From: a virus
Length of the DNA: 46,579 nucleotides
Virus record (IMG/VR): IMGVR_UViG_3300037189_006714
Span: 1-46,579 of that record
Direction: 5' to 3' (one strand)
Part shown: piece after piece, positions 29,651 to 37,547 of the stretch
How the letters are laid out: each line of letters begins with the position of its first letter
Position numbering within the stretch: the stretch's first letter is position 1
Made by a program: the position numbers and the translations under genes
The notes under the pieces: model-generated
Told to the model about the DNA's origin: nothing
The model's input: the letters and a program-made list of their open reading frames with translations, nothing else
Databases searched by the model: none

Positions 29651-30616
29651 TTAACTATTATACTTGAGATCCAAATGATTTACAACATTTTCTTTGAGCC
29701 TAACTCGACACTTGGCCACAGTCAGCGCAGCACCAATGCTGGAACTGCCATCGCCGGGATCGCTCAAAGACCAAACACCATGCCACATGTCATTGAGATA
29801 CTTGCGATTGAATCTGCTGTTCATAGCACATCCACCCATGTATACCAAGTTGCGGCTGGGCACCAGGCGCTGTGCTTTCAGCATGACTGAAAACGCCTGA
29901 TGCTCAAACTCTGCTTGTACTGCTGCTGCGAGATCAGCTCGGTGGCTGTCTTCCATGGCTTCTGGCATGGGCCAATCCCACACACCTCTGTGTAAGTTGA
30001 TCCTAGCTCGCATAGGTGCTGTCCAGTATCCGCCAACTGCTGACTGATAGGGCAGGGCATTGCCTGTCTCTGCCAGTTTCTGTAACAGATGTTCTTCTTT
30101 GATAGGTGTATATCCTACCAGTTTGGTAAATGCTGAATAGAACAGTCCCAAGCTGTTGGGATAGCTCACACTCCAGACTTTCTTGAGCTCTTGTCCTCGG
30201 CCATGCCAGATACTGGCACATTCCCATTCACCTATGGCATCTAACACTACCACAGCCGCTTCTTCAAATGGCGAAGTCAAGAAACCTGCGGCAGCATGGC
30301 TCTGATGATGCGGCACATACTTGACTCTAGCATAGCTCAGGTTAGACTGTTTTATATAACGGCTGGGTAGCACAGACAGGTCTCGGGCTGCGGCCCATTG
30401 TCCCGCATAGGCCTGGCGCGACTTCTTTAACCAAGGTCGCTCGTACCAAGCTATAGTTTCTGGGCCTCTATATCCGCCAGCATCAATAGCTTCTCTGATC
30501 ATGTTAGAACTCAATCGATCTGAGCTAGCATCCTTGCTCCAGTATGTTAAATTACCCCCATGGACCACTGCTATGCTGCTGCCATGATTGAGGGCGTTAA
30601 TTCCCCACGTGATCAT
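29651..30616 (-). CDS. Carbamoyltransferase-like protein, N-terminal domain only
   Basis: A 321-residue protein of the NodU/TobZ carbamoyltransferase family. HHQSH (103-107) and Asp126 supply metal ligands, then YMGGCAMN and DPGDGSSSIGAA supply the ATP-binding end. Family members are about 570 residues; here only the Kae1-like N-terminal domain is present and the C-terminal domain is absent. It could make carbamoyladenylate, but needs a partner for transfer, or is a modified enzyme. It overlaps the 30-aa gene upstream (ATGA). Seen in marine phages. Confidence 0.85.
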   Translation of the reverse strand: MITWGINALNHGSSIAVVHGGNLTYWSKDASSDRLSSNMIREAIDAGGYRGPETIAWYERPWLKKSRQAYAGQWAAARDLSVLPSRYIKQSNLSYARVKYVPHHQSHAAAGFLTSPFEEAAVVVLDAIGEWECASIWHGRGQELKKVWSVSYPNSLGLFYSAFTKLVGYTPIKEEHLLQKLAETGNALPYQSAVGGYWTAPMRARINLHRGVWDWPMPEAMEDSHRADLAAAVQAEFEHQAFSVMLKAQRLVPSRNLVYMGGCAMNSRFNRKYLNDMWHGVWSLSDPGDGSSSIGAALTVAKCRVRLKENVVNHLDLKYNS

Positions 30617-30705
30617 TTGTAGATAAACGGATCACGTTTGCGAAGCTCTTTGATACGCTTTCGCCATTTATACCAGTCTACTAAACGCTTAATTAACCTG
30701 AACAT
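30613..30705 (-). CDS. 30-aa basic microprotein
   Basis: MFRLIKRLVDWYKWRKRIKE, ending RKRDPFIYK; amphipathic and very basic. A near-perfect TAGGAGG stands 7 bases ahead of ATG 30705, and the stop overlaps the carbamoyltransferase start. The C-terminal KKRDPFIYK-type end recurs next to phage carbamoyltransferase genes as I recall, so it is probably a genuine conserved partner. Confidence 0.7.
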   Translation of the reverse strand: MFRLIKRLVDWYKWRKRIKELRKRDPFIYK

Positions 30706-30741
30706 AACACCTCCTAGAATGCCATCTTTATTTTTTAGCCC

Positions 30742-30770
30742 AAAAAAACCGTCATAGCGAAGTCGCTACG
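30742..30770 (-). terminator. Intrinsic terminator after the primase gene
   Basis: CGTAGCG/CGCTATG stem (one G-U pair) on the minus strand, loop ACTT, then seven T. The primase TGA stop lies inside the stem. Confidence 0.8.
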
Positions 30771-31780
30771 CTAGGATTTTTCAGGGCTTTTTCTAATTTC
30801 TTCTTATATAGTTGTATCTTTACGTTTCCAGCTACCGCAGTACTAATAGCATCTATAATGACAAAAAGAGAGCCATATTTTTCTACAGCAGCCGCACAGT
30901 CTTTTATGCTAGGATCCCATGTAGGAAACGCTACCATCCAATCCTGTTTTACAGCATCATCTATTAGCTTGAGTCCTGCTTGATCTTGATCAGGAATAAC
31001 AATAACGGTCTTGCCTAACTTATTGATCAAACGAGCCTGCTCTTCGCCTAATTCATTGTGTAACAGAGCCATACCGCCTATGCTTAGGGCATCAAATGGA
31101 CCTTCTACCACAAACACATAGTTTTGCCAGTCTGTAACACTATCTATGTTGAACACATAGTTAGGATGCTGATCTGACAGATACTTGGGCTTGCCATCTG
31201 TTACTTTTCTAGCAGTATACCCTACGATCTTTCCGTCATACTTAAACGGTATGATCACACGATCTCTAAAGCCTAGCTCTGGGGTCCAATAGAAGTTTCG
31301 GTCCAACGGATCAAATCCTCTGTCTACCACGTACTTAACTACCTTAGCCAATTGCTGTTCTAAATCATGATCTTGTATATCTGCTTCGATCCATTCTTCC
31401 ATAGGCAGTGAATTAGCTGGCAATTCTTTCTCAGGAAATCTCGTGAACAATGGATGCGCATGGGCCTGTTCTTCAACTGCTTCACTGCGCATGGCTTCGA
31501 ATACCATTTTGTTGATATCGTCGTCAGGTGCTCCTAGCCATTTCATCAGTTCTCTAAGTTTGAAACTGATCTGACGACCAGGCTTCCAACTGGCAGTGAA
31601 GCCGCAGTTGAAGCAGTGATATACTAGTCCTTGATTAAAATTGACTCCGCCACGTTTGCGATCGTCTGGAGCTTCGCCTCTGTGATGACAACAGACGGCA
31701 TTAAAGCTAGTCCACCCGCTGGGTGTTATTCTAGCCTTAGGTGGGAGATTTTGTTTGAATAAGTCTACTACCAGAGTCAT
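30752..31780 (-). CDS. DNA primase (gp61/CHC2-TOPRIM type)
   Basis: A 342-residue primase. The zinc-binding CHC2-type part has Cys30-Cys31-His32-His33 and CFNCG (56-60). The TOPRIM core has VVEGPFDALS (224-233; Glu226) and PDQDQAG (263-269). The size and order match T4 gp61-like primases, and it would lay RNA primers for lagging-strand synthesis with the helicase encoded downstream. Its 3' end sits in a terminator hairpin. Confidence 0.93.
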   Translation of the reverse strand: MTLVVDLFKQNLPPKARITPSGWTSFNAVCCHHRGEAPDDRKRGGVNFNQGLVYHCFNCGFTASWKPGRQISFKLRELMKWLGAPDDDINKMVFEAMRSEAVEEQAHAHPLFTRFPEKELPANSLPMEEWIEADIQDHDLEQQLAKVVKYVVDRGFDPLDRNFYWTPELGFRDRVIIPFKYDGKIVGYTARKVTDGKPKYLSDQHPNYVFNIDSVTDWQNYVFVVEGPFDALSIGGMALLHNELGEEQARLINKLGKTVIVIPDQDQAGLKLIDDAVKQDWMVAFPTWDPSIKDCAAAVEKYGSLFVIIDAISTAVAGNVKIQLYKKKLEKALKNPSVATSL

Positions 31781-31789
31781 ACATACAGT

Positions 31790-32593
31790 TTAATATCTGT
31801 ATAGGACTTTGTCAATGGTTCCGACTGGATTATGGCTAACATCAATTACAGGTGCTTGTTGTATTCTTAGATAACTCCAAACTCCAGTTATATTGATATA
31901 ATCAATAGCTGTAGTACCTGTGTATGTGCTGGTATTAATATCTACCCAATTGTCTGTAGTAGGATCAGATAGTGTGCCTTGTATCTTAACAGCGCCTTGA
32001 TAGTTGGTCATATATAGGGCAAATGTGTGTAGGCCTGCGTTGCTGTTAAATTCTGGTTTGGCTTCGAATAGTTCGCTAGTCCAAGTGTATTTAGGATAAC
32101 CGTGGATATCCATGCCGTCGTTATTGAATGTAGTAACTGCTTGGCTTTCTTTAGCGCCACCTAGCATGTCACCCTCTACTTCTAAACGTCCTATAGCACC
32201 AAATTGACTGTCGCCGTACAGTGGAGTCTTAACGCCGTTACTGTCTTGTAGATAAACAGTGAACAGATATGAACCCTGTGTTAGATCCAACATGTCGCCT
32301 TCAGTAAGAGTAACATAAATCTTACCTGCTACTGGATCAAGGATCTCACAATCCTTTTGTTTAATTAATTCTTGACTACCGGTTGCCAAAAGGTTAAATA
32401 CCGCTGAGTAACCAGTGATGTTCTTACTTTTTTGGTCGCCGTTGCGAACTTGAAATTCTAAACGGTTGTCAACGCTACGATAGGTTTTAAATATTCTTTG
32501 ATACACTTTACGATACCTCTCAGAAGTCCAGACACCGAGATTAGTATAAACATCAATTTTATTTGGGTATAAATAACTCGGATTTAGTTGCAT
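31790..32593 (-). CDS. Virion structural protein, probable
   Basis: A 267-residue protein, beta-rich, with Asn/Thr/Gly-rich segments (FNNDGMDIHGYPKYTW, GTLSDPTTDNWVDIN). Phage tail or neck structural proteins have this type of composition. A T4-type late box (GATAAATA, 32615-32622) precedes it with a leader and an AGGA site, which supports late expression. It lies between replication genes, as structural genes in such phages sometimes do. The exact part is not known. Confidence 0.65.
   Translation of the reverse strand: MQLNPSYLYPNKIDVYTNLGVWTSERYRKVYQRIFKTYRSVDNRLEFQVRNGDQKSKNITGYSAVFNLLATGSQELIKQKDCEILDPVAGKIYVTLTEGDMLDLTQGSYLFTVYLQDSNGVKTPLYGDSQFGAIGRLEVEGDMLGGAKESQAVTTFNNDGMDIHGYPKYTWTSELFEAKPEFNSNAGLHTFALYMTNYQGAVKIQGTLSDPTTDNWVDINTSTYTGTTAIDYINITGVWSYLRIQQAPVIDVSHNPVGTIDKVLYRY
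32568..32575 (+). promoter_or_regulatory. T4-type late promoter box TATAAATA
   Basis: Perfect TATAAATA on the plus strand, 49 bases before ATG 32624 and overlapping the start of the divergent structural gene. Confidence 0.6.
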
Positions 32594-32614
32594 AACACTG
32601 TCCTATATGAAACA

Positions 32615-32622
32615 TATTTATC
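32615..32622 (-). promoter_or_regulatory. T4-type late promoter box (GATAAATA)
   Basis: Minus-strand GATAAATA, 22 bases before ATG 32593 of the structural gene. Confidence 0.6.
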
Positions 32623-32623
32623 G

Positions 32624-32998
32624 ATGAGAATAAGCGAAAATTTACAAGAAAACTTTCCGTTCATAACTGTAGTTAACTACGTAGAACAAGAGTTCGTTGG
32701 CATCATTATTAACCAAGATGCGCAGATCACTAGTTTTTACGACTACAGTGCGATAAGGAGCGACTCGGACAAAACACGCTTTTTAGAGCTAGGTGAGCAA
32801 TGGTGGTGGGAGTCAAATAGGATAATACCTATTAACATTTTCATGCCCAGAGAAATGGTAGAGTTTAGATACGCTATCCGCAATTTTTCTAGCAAAGATG
32901 TTAAGGTATTGTTTGGCCCTGTTACTAGTTTAAATGATATTATGACCAAGCGCATCAAGCGCAAGTCAATCACACTAGTACGTAAACCTTCAAAGTAA
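32624..32998 (+). CDS. Phage protein of unknown function
   Basis: A 124-residue protein starting at ATG 32624 (MRISENLQENFPFITVVNYV). Beta-rich, with a basic C-terminus (TKRIKRKSITLVRKPSK). It is convergent with the DnaE-like gene, ending one base before that gene's stop. A late box at 32568 could drive it. Resembles small conserved proteins of marine T4-like phages. Confidence 0.65.
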   Translation: MRISENLQENFPFITVVNYVEQEFVGIIINQDAQITSFYDYSAIRSDSDKTRFLELGEQWWWESNRIIPINIFMPREMVEFRYAIRNFSSKDVKVLFGPVTSLNDIMTKRIKRKSITLVRKPSK

Positions 32999-33580
32999 TC
33001 ACTGGAACCCGTAACTGATCTTTTCACAGATCAGATTCATCTGTACCACTACCGCAGTAGCATACGCAACAGCGTGTGACTTCTTAAAGAAGTAGTCATC
33101 ATTCTCCGGCTTCGTCCAAACTTCCCCCATCACCGTAGTCCAATCTTTCCCAATCAGATAACGTTTCGCTGGGCGAATCATCGCTAAAACGGCCGCCAAC
33201 TGCTCGATAGACTTTGGCTTGCTTTGTCTTAGAATAGACCCATGTCCATTCACATGGAACAGCAGTTGGGTAAAGTCGTCTTGCTCTAGTAGATCCCATA
33301 ATGGTTCAGTCTCCATTAAAGTAATAAGATGTGCTTCATCTTTGATATCTTGATAGATACCAACATTCAAAAAGTCAATCTTAAAATAGTCTCTTTCTTC
33401 GGCTTCGTCATATGACACGGCACAGATATTACCTGGAGCATATACTGGAACAGCATGTAGATATACTCCAGTGTTATGTGATACTAGACCATCTTTCTTA
33501 TCCATGCGACTAGCTACCACATGTTTAATATGTGCTAGTGCTTTATTGCGATCAGCGAAGTCTATATCAATATCTGGCAT
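32999..33580 (-). CDS. Miniature DnaE-like (DNA polymerase III alpha palm/finger) protein
   Basis: A 193-residue protein that aligns by eye with the palm and finger parts of bacterial DnaE (about 1,160 residues). PDIDIDF (2-8) holds D5 and D7, matching catalytic D401/D403. KIDFLNV holds D69, matching D555. HNTGVYLH matches the DnaE HAxGVV block, SIEQLAAVLAMIRP matches the DnaE segment before RPGPL, and FFKKSHAVAYA matches NKSHSAAY. All three catalytic acids remain, but the PHP, thumb and OB domains are missing. I recall similar short homologues in marine T4-like phages. Start TAATG-coupled to the gene upstream. Confidence 0.7.
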   Translation of the reverse strand: MPDIDIDFADRNKALAHIKHVVASRMDKKDGLVSHNTGVYLHAVPVYAPGNICAVSYDEAEERDYFKIDFLNVGIYQDIKDEAHLITLMETEPLWDLLEQDDFTQLLFHVNGHGSILRQSKPKSIEQLAAVLAMIRPAKRYLIGKDWTTVMGEVWTKPENDDYFFKKSHAVAYATAVVVQMNLICEKISYGFQ

Positions 33581-33807
33581 TACTGTATCTTGGTTGTTTC
33601 AAATAACAATAGAGGTAGCGTGTTAACTAAGAACTCTGCGTATTCTTCAGCAGATTCTTCGTCTTCAAATCCAGAGAACGTTACCGATACTGTTTTTTGT
33701 GTTTCATTTAATTCAACTCTAAAATCTAAATCATCTTGCGGAGAAATAAATTCTTCATTCTCTGCTAGATCTTCTACTTCATCTTCTTCTATCTTTTTAT
33801 TTGCCAT
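33580..33807 (-). CDS. Small acidic protein, unknown
   Basis: A 75-residue protein, acidic N-terminus (IEEDEVEDLAENEEF) then a small alpha/beta part (VSVTFSGFEDEESAEEYAEF). TAATG overlaps on both sides show it is part of the replication operon. Not recognised. Confidence 0.65.
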   Translation of the reverse strand: MANKKIEEDEVEDLAENEEFISPQDDLDFRVELNETQKTVSVTFSGFEDEESAEEYAEFLVNTLPLLLFETTKIQ

Positions 33808-34487
33808 TATGTTATCTTAGCTTCCTTGATAATATCCTTAACTAATTCTAAATCAGCAGGATAGTTTTTAAACTTACGTTTCCAGTGATCTGGATCCAAC
33901 ATTGGTGACACTATCTCTATCTGTTCGTTATTTAATTTTTGTAACATTGCTCGACCACTGCTACAATTTAATAATACCCACGGACTGATAACACCGTCTC
34001 TGATATGCCTAACTGCTCTGTTAAGACTTACATATTGGAAATAATGAGACCACACAGCGTTATTAGCATCGGCCCAATCCATCATGGTTTTAACTGTACG
34101 TTGTATAGCACCGTCTGCGGGTTCTTCTTTTATCAGTTCTGCTACATATTGATCATATAACTCATCACGACACCAATGATCTAATTTAACTCCGCTCCGT
34201 ATAACCCATTCAATAAATCGTTCTGGATATATTGGATTTGAGTTAGATACGAAACTGCCAAACTTAACAAATGCGTTGTAGTAAGGGCTTTCAACAAAGT
34301 CGTCAAATGTCTTATTGCGACTGCGTTGCGCTATCTCATAGAACTTCTGAAAGGCAATCAATGCTATCTGTACATGTTTCTCGTTGCGAGAAAGATGCCT
34401 GCGTTTTTTCTCACAGACGTGTACTGTCAGAGTTTTTTCTCTGCTAAATTCCTTGTTACAATATCCGCACTTATAACTTAAGGTCAT
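33807..34487 (-). CDS. C2H2-like zinc finger protein of the replication cluster
   Basis: A 226-residue protein from ATG 34487. Its N-terminus CGYCNKEFSREKTLTVHVC looks like a C2H2 zinc finger variant, followed by KKRRH and a helical body. Homologues in marine T4-like phages are of unknown role. The start overlaps the gp62-like gene by 17 bases. DNA binding is likely but unshown. Confidence 0.7.
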   Translation of the reverse strand: MTLSYKCGYCNKEFSREKTLTVHVCEKKRRHLSRNEKHVQIALIAFQKFYEIAQRSRNKTFDDFVESPYYNAFVKFGSFVSNSNPIYPERFIEWVIRSGVKLDHWCRDELYDQYVAELIKEEPADGAIQRTVKTMMDWADANNAVWSHYFQYVSLNRAVRHIRDGVISPWVLLNCSSGRAMLQKLNNEQIEIVSPMLDPDHWKRKFKNYPADLELVKDIIKEAKIT

Positions 34488-34974
34488 TGATTTGTTTGTT
34501 GTCGTATCCATGGTCCTTAGCCAACTGCTTGAGCTCTTTGACATCCATTAGCGATGCCAATACTTCTAAGTCATCTTGTTTAGCTGTAGGATATATTGTC
34601 ATTAAAAAATTTACACGTTTGTTGTCGGATCCTTTCTTCAAAGGTATCCATTCATGAAAGAACAGTTTCTGACTTTCATGACTACACGCACACAGCAACA
34701 ACCACATCAGTTTAGGATGCTTGGCTGCTATGAAGTAGTTCTTGTTGTAGAGTTCGTTAACTAGAATAACAAAGTGTTCCTGTTCTTCTGTGGTAGGTAC
34801 ACGACCTTTCTGCCAAGTTTCTTTTGGCGGACTAGCACTACTGATATACCTATTTAACGTCCAGAAGTCCTTGGTGGCAGCTTTTTTCTGGTCGTCATCT
34901 AAGGCATCCCAAAGCTCTTTAACGTTTTGGTCTATACCAGGGATCAGGTCTTTGAATAAACTAATTTCAGCCAT
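34471..34974 (-). CDS. gp62-like clamp-loader small subunit
   Basis: A 167-residue protein with the gp62 pattern: FWTLNRYIS near 37-45, hydrophobic helices (YFIAAKHPKLMWLLLCACS), and a C-terminal LEVLASLMDVKELKQLAKDHGY. The match to T4 gp62 is by eye and partial. It would work with gp44 (outside the window) to load the sliding clamp gp45. Position in the replication operon supports the call. Confidence 0.6.
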   Translation of the reverse strand: MAEISLFKDLIPGIDQNVKELWDALDDDQKKAATKDFWTLNRYISSASPPKETWQKGRVPTTEEQEHFVILVNELYNKNYFIAAKHPKLMWLLLCACSHESQKLFFHEWIPLKKGSDNKRVNFLMTIYPTAKQDDLEVLASLMDVKELKQLAKDHGYDNKQINDLKL

Positions 34975-35239
34975 TTTCTTTTTTACTCAAGTAATAAATT
35001 ATTTTAGCATGTTCGAGGGCTTCTCGTAAAGCATTATTTGTCGTAGCTGCTCTCCGAATGTCTCCCCAAAGTTTGTCGTCCATTATATGATCTCGTAACG
35101 GTCTGCCATCAGGAGTGCGTGGATCGTAATCCCAACCGATTTCAATACGAGTCATTGGATCAGAACCAAATTCTCTAGCGTAGGTCACTCCGTCGGCCTT
35201 TTCATATATGTAGGTAGCACCTGGTTTAAGACGTCCCAT
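34967..35239 (-). CDS. Conserved small phage protein
   Basis: A 90-residue protein from ATG 35239 (MGRLKPGATYIYEKADGVTY...), with IGWDYDP and a helical end LREALEHAKIIYYLSKK. I recall this family widely in marine T4-like phages, always without a known function. An upstream TTG start (35251) is less likely. It overlaps both neighbours. Confidence 0.7.
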   Translation of the reverse strand: MGRLKPGATYIYEKADGVTYAREFGSDPMTRIEIGWDYDPRTPDGRPLRDHIMDDKLWGDIRRAATTNNALREALEHAKIIYYLSKKENG

Positions 35240-35579
35240 CTTTGTACCCAACAGTTTCTCTTTCTATATCGTCGTGATCGAATTCCGCCCAATATAGTTC
35301 AAAGGCAATAGTATCTTCTAGTGCCACAAACTGATGATACTCACCAGGTGACACCTTTGTATATTGACCTTTTGACAACACAGTCTCATCTACGAGATCA
35401 TAGTTGTTTTTCCAAACACGGATTAACAGTTTGCCTTCTTCAACAAAGAAACCATTCCACTTGTGTTTGTGTTTATGCTTAGAACAGGTACCGCCTTTCT
35501 CCGCGGTGATCCTGTGGAATTCCAGTACGCCGTTGGCTTCTAGTAATTCAGTCACTCCCCACACTTTTCCTGCGATCAT
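35226..35579 (-). CDS. Cupin-fold protein
   Basis: A 117-residue cupin-like protein: SKHKHKHKWNGFFVEEGKL is the first metal-binding half and KVSPGEYHQF the second. Start ATG 35579 or 35582 is supported by GAGGAAATG; an upstream TTG start at 35642 is less likely. Similar single-domain cupins of unknown substrate occur in phages. Confidence 0.7.
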   Translation of the reverse strand: MIAGKVWGVTELLEANGVLEFHRITAEKGGTCSKHKHKHKWNGFFVEEGKLLIRVWKNNYDLVDETVLSKGQYTKVSPGEYHQFVALEDTIAFELYWAEFDHDDIERETVGYKDGTS

Positions 35580-35586
35580 CATTTCC

Positions 35587-36093
35587 TCACAAAATTTTAT
35601 CCACTTGTACGATTTCACTTTGTCTAGAAATCTCTTTGACAAAGTATGCGCAAGGTGGATTTAAACCAGTTCTAATTGGCACAGTTAACAACTGGTTATT
35701 TTTCATTTTAGGAAAATACCATTTGACATCTTGATAGATGTTAACTATTTCGATAGCACCGTACTCTACTTTAAAACCTTTGATTGGGTTAAACAACATA
35801 GCATCAAACCCTCTTTCATTGAGACTAGTCAATGGCAGTACTTCTGGGTCAGCACCACATTCTTTATCACCTACGACCATGCTCCAATCTAGTGGCATTT
35901 GTACTTCATGGCCGGCTATCCTTAGCACGATAGCAGGTGCGTTAAATGATTCTAAGAATATCAAAGGAACAAAAAAGAAATCAGGTTCCGATGGTGTACT
36001 GTTATCTAGTACACTAAATCGAGTATCTTCTTCTACGTCCTCGGGTAATTCATTTAAATCAAATGATGTATTATTAAGCGTTAGTATTCTCAT
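35587..36093 (-). CDS. Conserved phage protein, unknown
   Basis: A 168-residue protein with VLPLTSLNERGFDAMLFNP and KWYFPKMKNNQLLTVPI. I recall close relatives next to uvsW in marine T4-like phages. Acidic N-terminus, no membrane segment. It is coupled to uvsW (ATGA-type overlap). Role unknown. Confidence 0.7.
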   Translation of the reverse strand: MRILTLNNTSFDLNELPEDVEEDTRFSVLDNSTPSEPDFFFVPLIFLESFNAPAIVLRIAGHEVQMPLDWSMVVGDKECGADPEVLPLTSLNERGFDAMLFNPIKGFKVEYGAIEIVNIYQDVKWYFPKMKNNQLLTVPIRTGLNPPCAYFVKEISRQSEIVQVDKIL

Positions 36094-37547
36094 ATTGTTA
36101 CCTTGGTTATATTAAAAGGATAATGAGCATCCTTATAAAATTTCTTACGTTCTGTTAGGTGGCGTTTAGCATATTTGGTACCACCAGTTACATCCCAAAT
36201 CTGTACGAAGTCTTTGTCTTCTGCCTTACGGATACCACGTCCTATTGACTGGATAACCCTAACAAAAGACTTGCCTGGCTCAATAAGGACCAGGTTAAAA
36301 ATCCTAGGAATATTAATCCCCACGGCTGCAACACCATAAGTAGCAACAATGATTTTATCATCCATAGTTTTGACTTCATCGTATTCTTCTTTCCTGTCTT
36401 TGGTTTTTACTGCTCCACTAATGAACACAGCTTCCGGTAATCTTTCTATCAACATTTTTCCTGTTTCAATCCTGTCGATTAAAACTAGAGTGTTGCCTGT
36501 CTTAGATATATTTTTAATTTTATCAGCCATCCAGTCTACCCTATCTGTATCCGTTACAAGATACTTTAGTTCTTCAGGGTATGAACGGAATTCTCTAATC
36601 TCAATAGTCTGTAATACTTCCACATGGCATTGTGCCAACACACCTTTTTCTTGTAGGTTGTGTGCTGTGATGCTGTTAACAACAGGACCTATGCTAGACA
36701 ATATGCTAGTGAACTCAAACTTCTCTTTAGGGATAGTTCCAGTTAACCCCCAACGGATAGGACAGTTTGCTAGATCTTGTGTTAGGATATTTTTTAAAAC
36801 TTCTGCCTTTGCTTGATGAACTTCGTCAACGATAATAGCTACGACATCTTGGAAGAATTCTTTTAATGTCAATGCTTCTTCCATGTCTTTGCTTTTCTTA
36901 TCCAATACGTTAAGGCTCTGCCACGTACAGATCGTATGCGTTTTATTAAGGTCCTTCCGGTCGCCATAATATACTCCTACGTCAAGACCGCAGTTAATAT
37001 AATCCTCTTCTGTTTGTTCAACCAAACTCTTATTAGGCACGATAACGATTGTCCTGCCATATTTTTCACAGCAATGACTTAGTGTAGCAGTTGTAATAGT
37101 TTTACCTGCGCCTGTTGCGATTTCTTGTAGGCATTGCGGGTTTTCTAAAAACTTATTAATAGCTTCGTATTGGTAGTCACGCAGTATGATAGGCTGACCT
37201 TCAGCAGGATGCCCTTTGGGCCAAGTCTTGCCTTGATCTGCCCAATAGTTTTCTGTAACCTTAGTAAACTGTAGGTCAACAGGATTGCGAAGATCTTCTA
37301 ATTCTATTTCATAACCTTCGTTAGTTACTATCTCTAGAATCTCTGGTAAGTGACACATGTAACCAGTGCCGCCGATACCGAAGAACGCAACAGTTCCATC
37401 CCAACGTCCTAGTCTGTATGATGGTTGATATCTTGCCCACGGAACATCAATCTTAAACTTGTTTGCTAACTTTCTTCTAGTTTCTAAAGAAAGTCCTTCG
37501 AGTTTAATATTAACTTCGTCGCGGATTGTTAGTTTACAAATTGACAA
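36090..37547 (-). CDS. uvsW: Recombination and repair helicase UvsW
   Basis: A 485-residue SF2 helicase. Walker A ATGAGKT (144-150), the DEVH box (241-244), TGTIPK (motif III) and QSIGRGIRK (motif VI) are in order, with an N-terminal region (1-120) typical of UvsW. It remodels recombination intermediates and stalled forks. It overlaps the upstream gene by 14 bases, so it belongs to one operon. Confidence 0.95.
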   Translation of the reverse strand: MSICKLTIRDEVNIKLEGLSLETRRKLANKFKIDVPWARYQPSYRLGRWDGTVAFFGIGGTGYMCHLPEILEIVTNEGYEIELEDLRNPVDLQFTKVTENYWADQGKTWPKGHPAEGQPIILRDYQYEAINKFLENPQCLQEIATGAGKTITTATLSHCCEKYGRTIVIVPNKSLVEQTEEDYINCGLDVGVYYGDRKDLNKTHTICTWQSLNVLDKKSKDMEEALTLKEFFQDVVAIIVDEVHQAKAEVLKNILTQDLANCPIRWGLTGTIPKEKFEFTSILSSIGPVVNSITAHNLQEKGVLAQCHVEVLQTIEIREFRSYPEELKYLVTDTDRVDWMADKIKNISKTGNTLVLIDRIETGKMLIERLPEAVFISGAVKTKDRKEEYDEVKTMDDKIIVATYGVAAVGINIPRIFNLVLIEPGKSFVRVIQSIGRGIRKAEDKDFVQIWDVTGGTKYAKRHLTERKKFYKDAHYPFNITKVTI

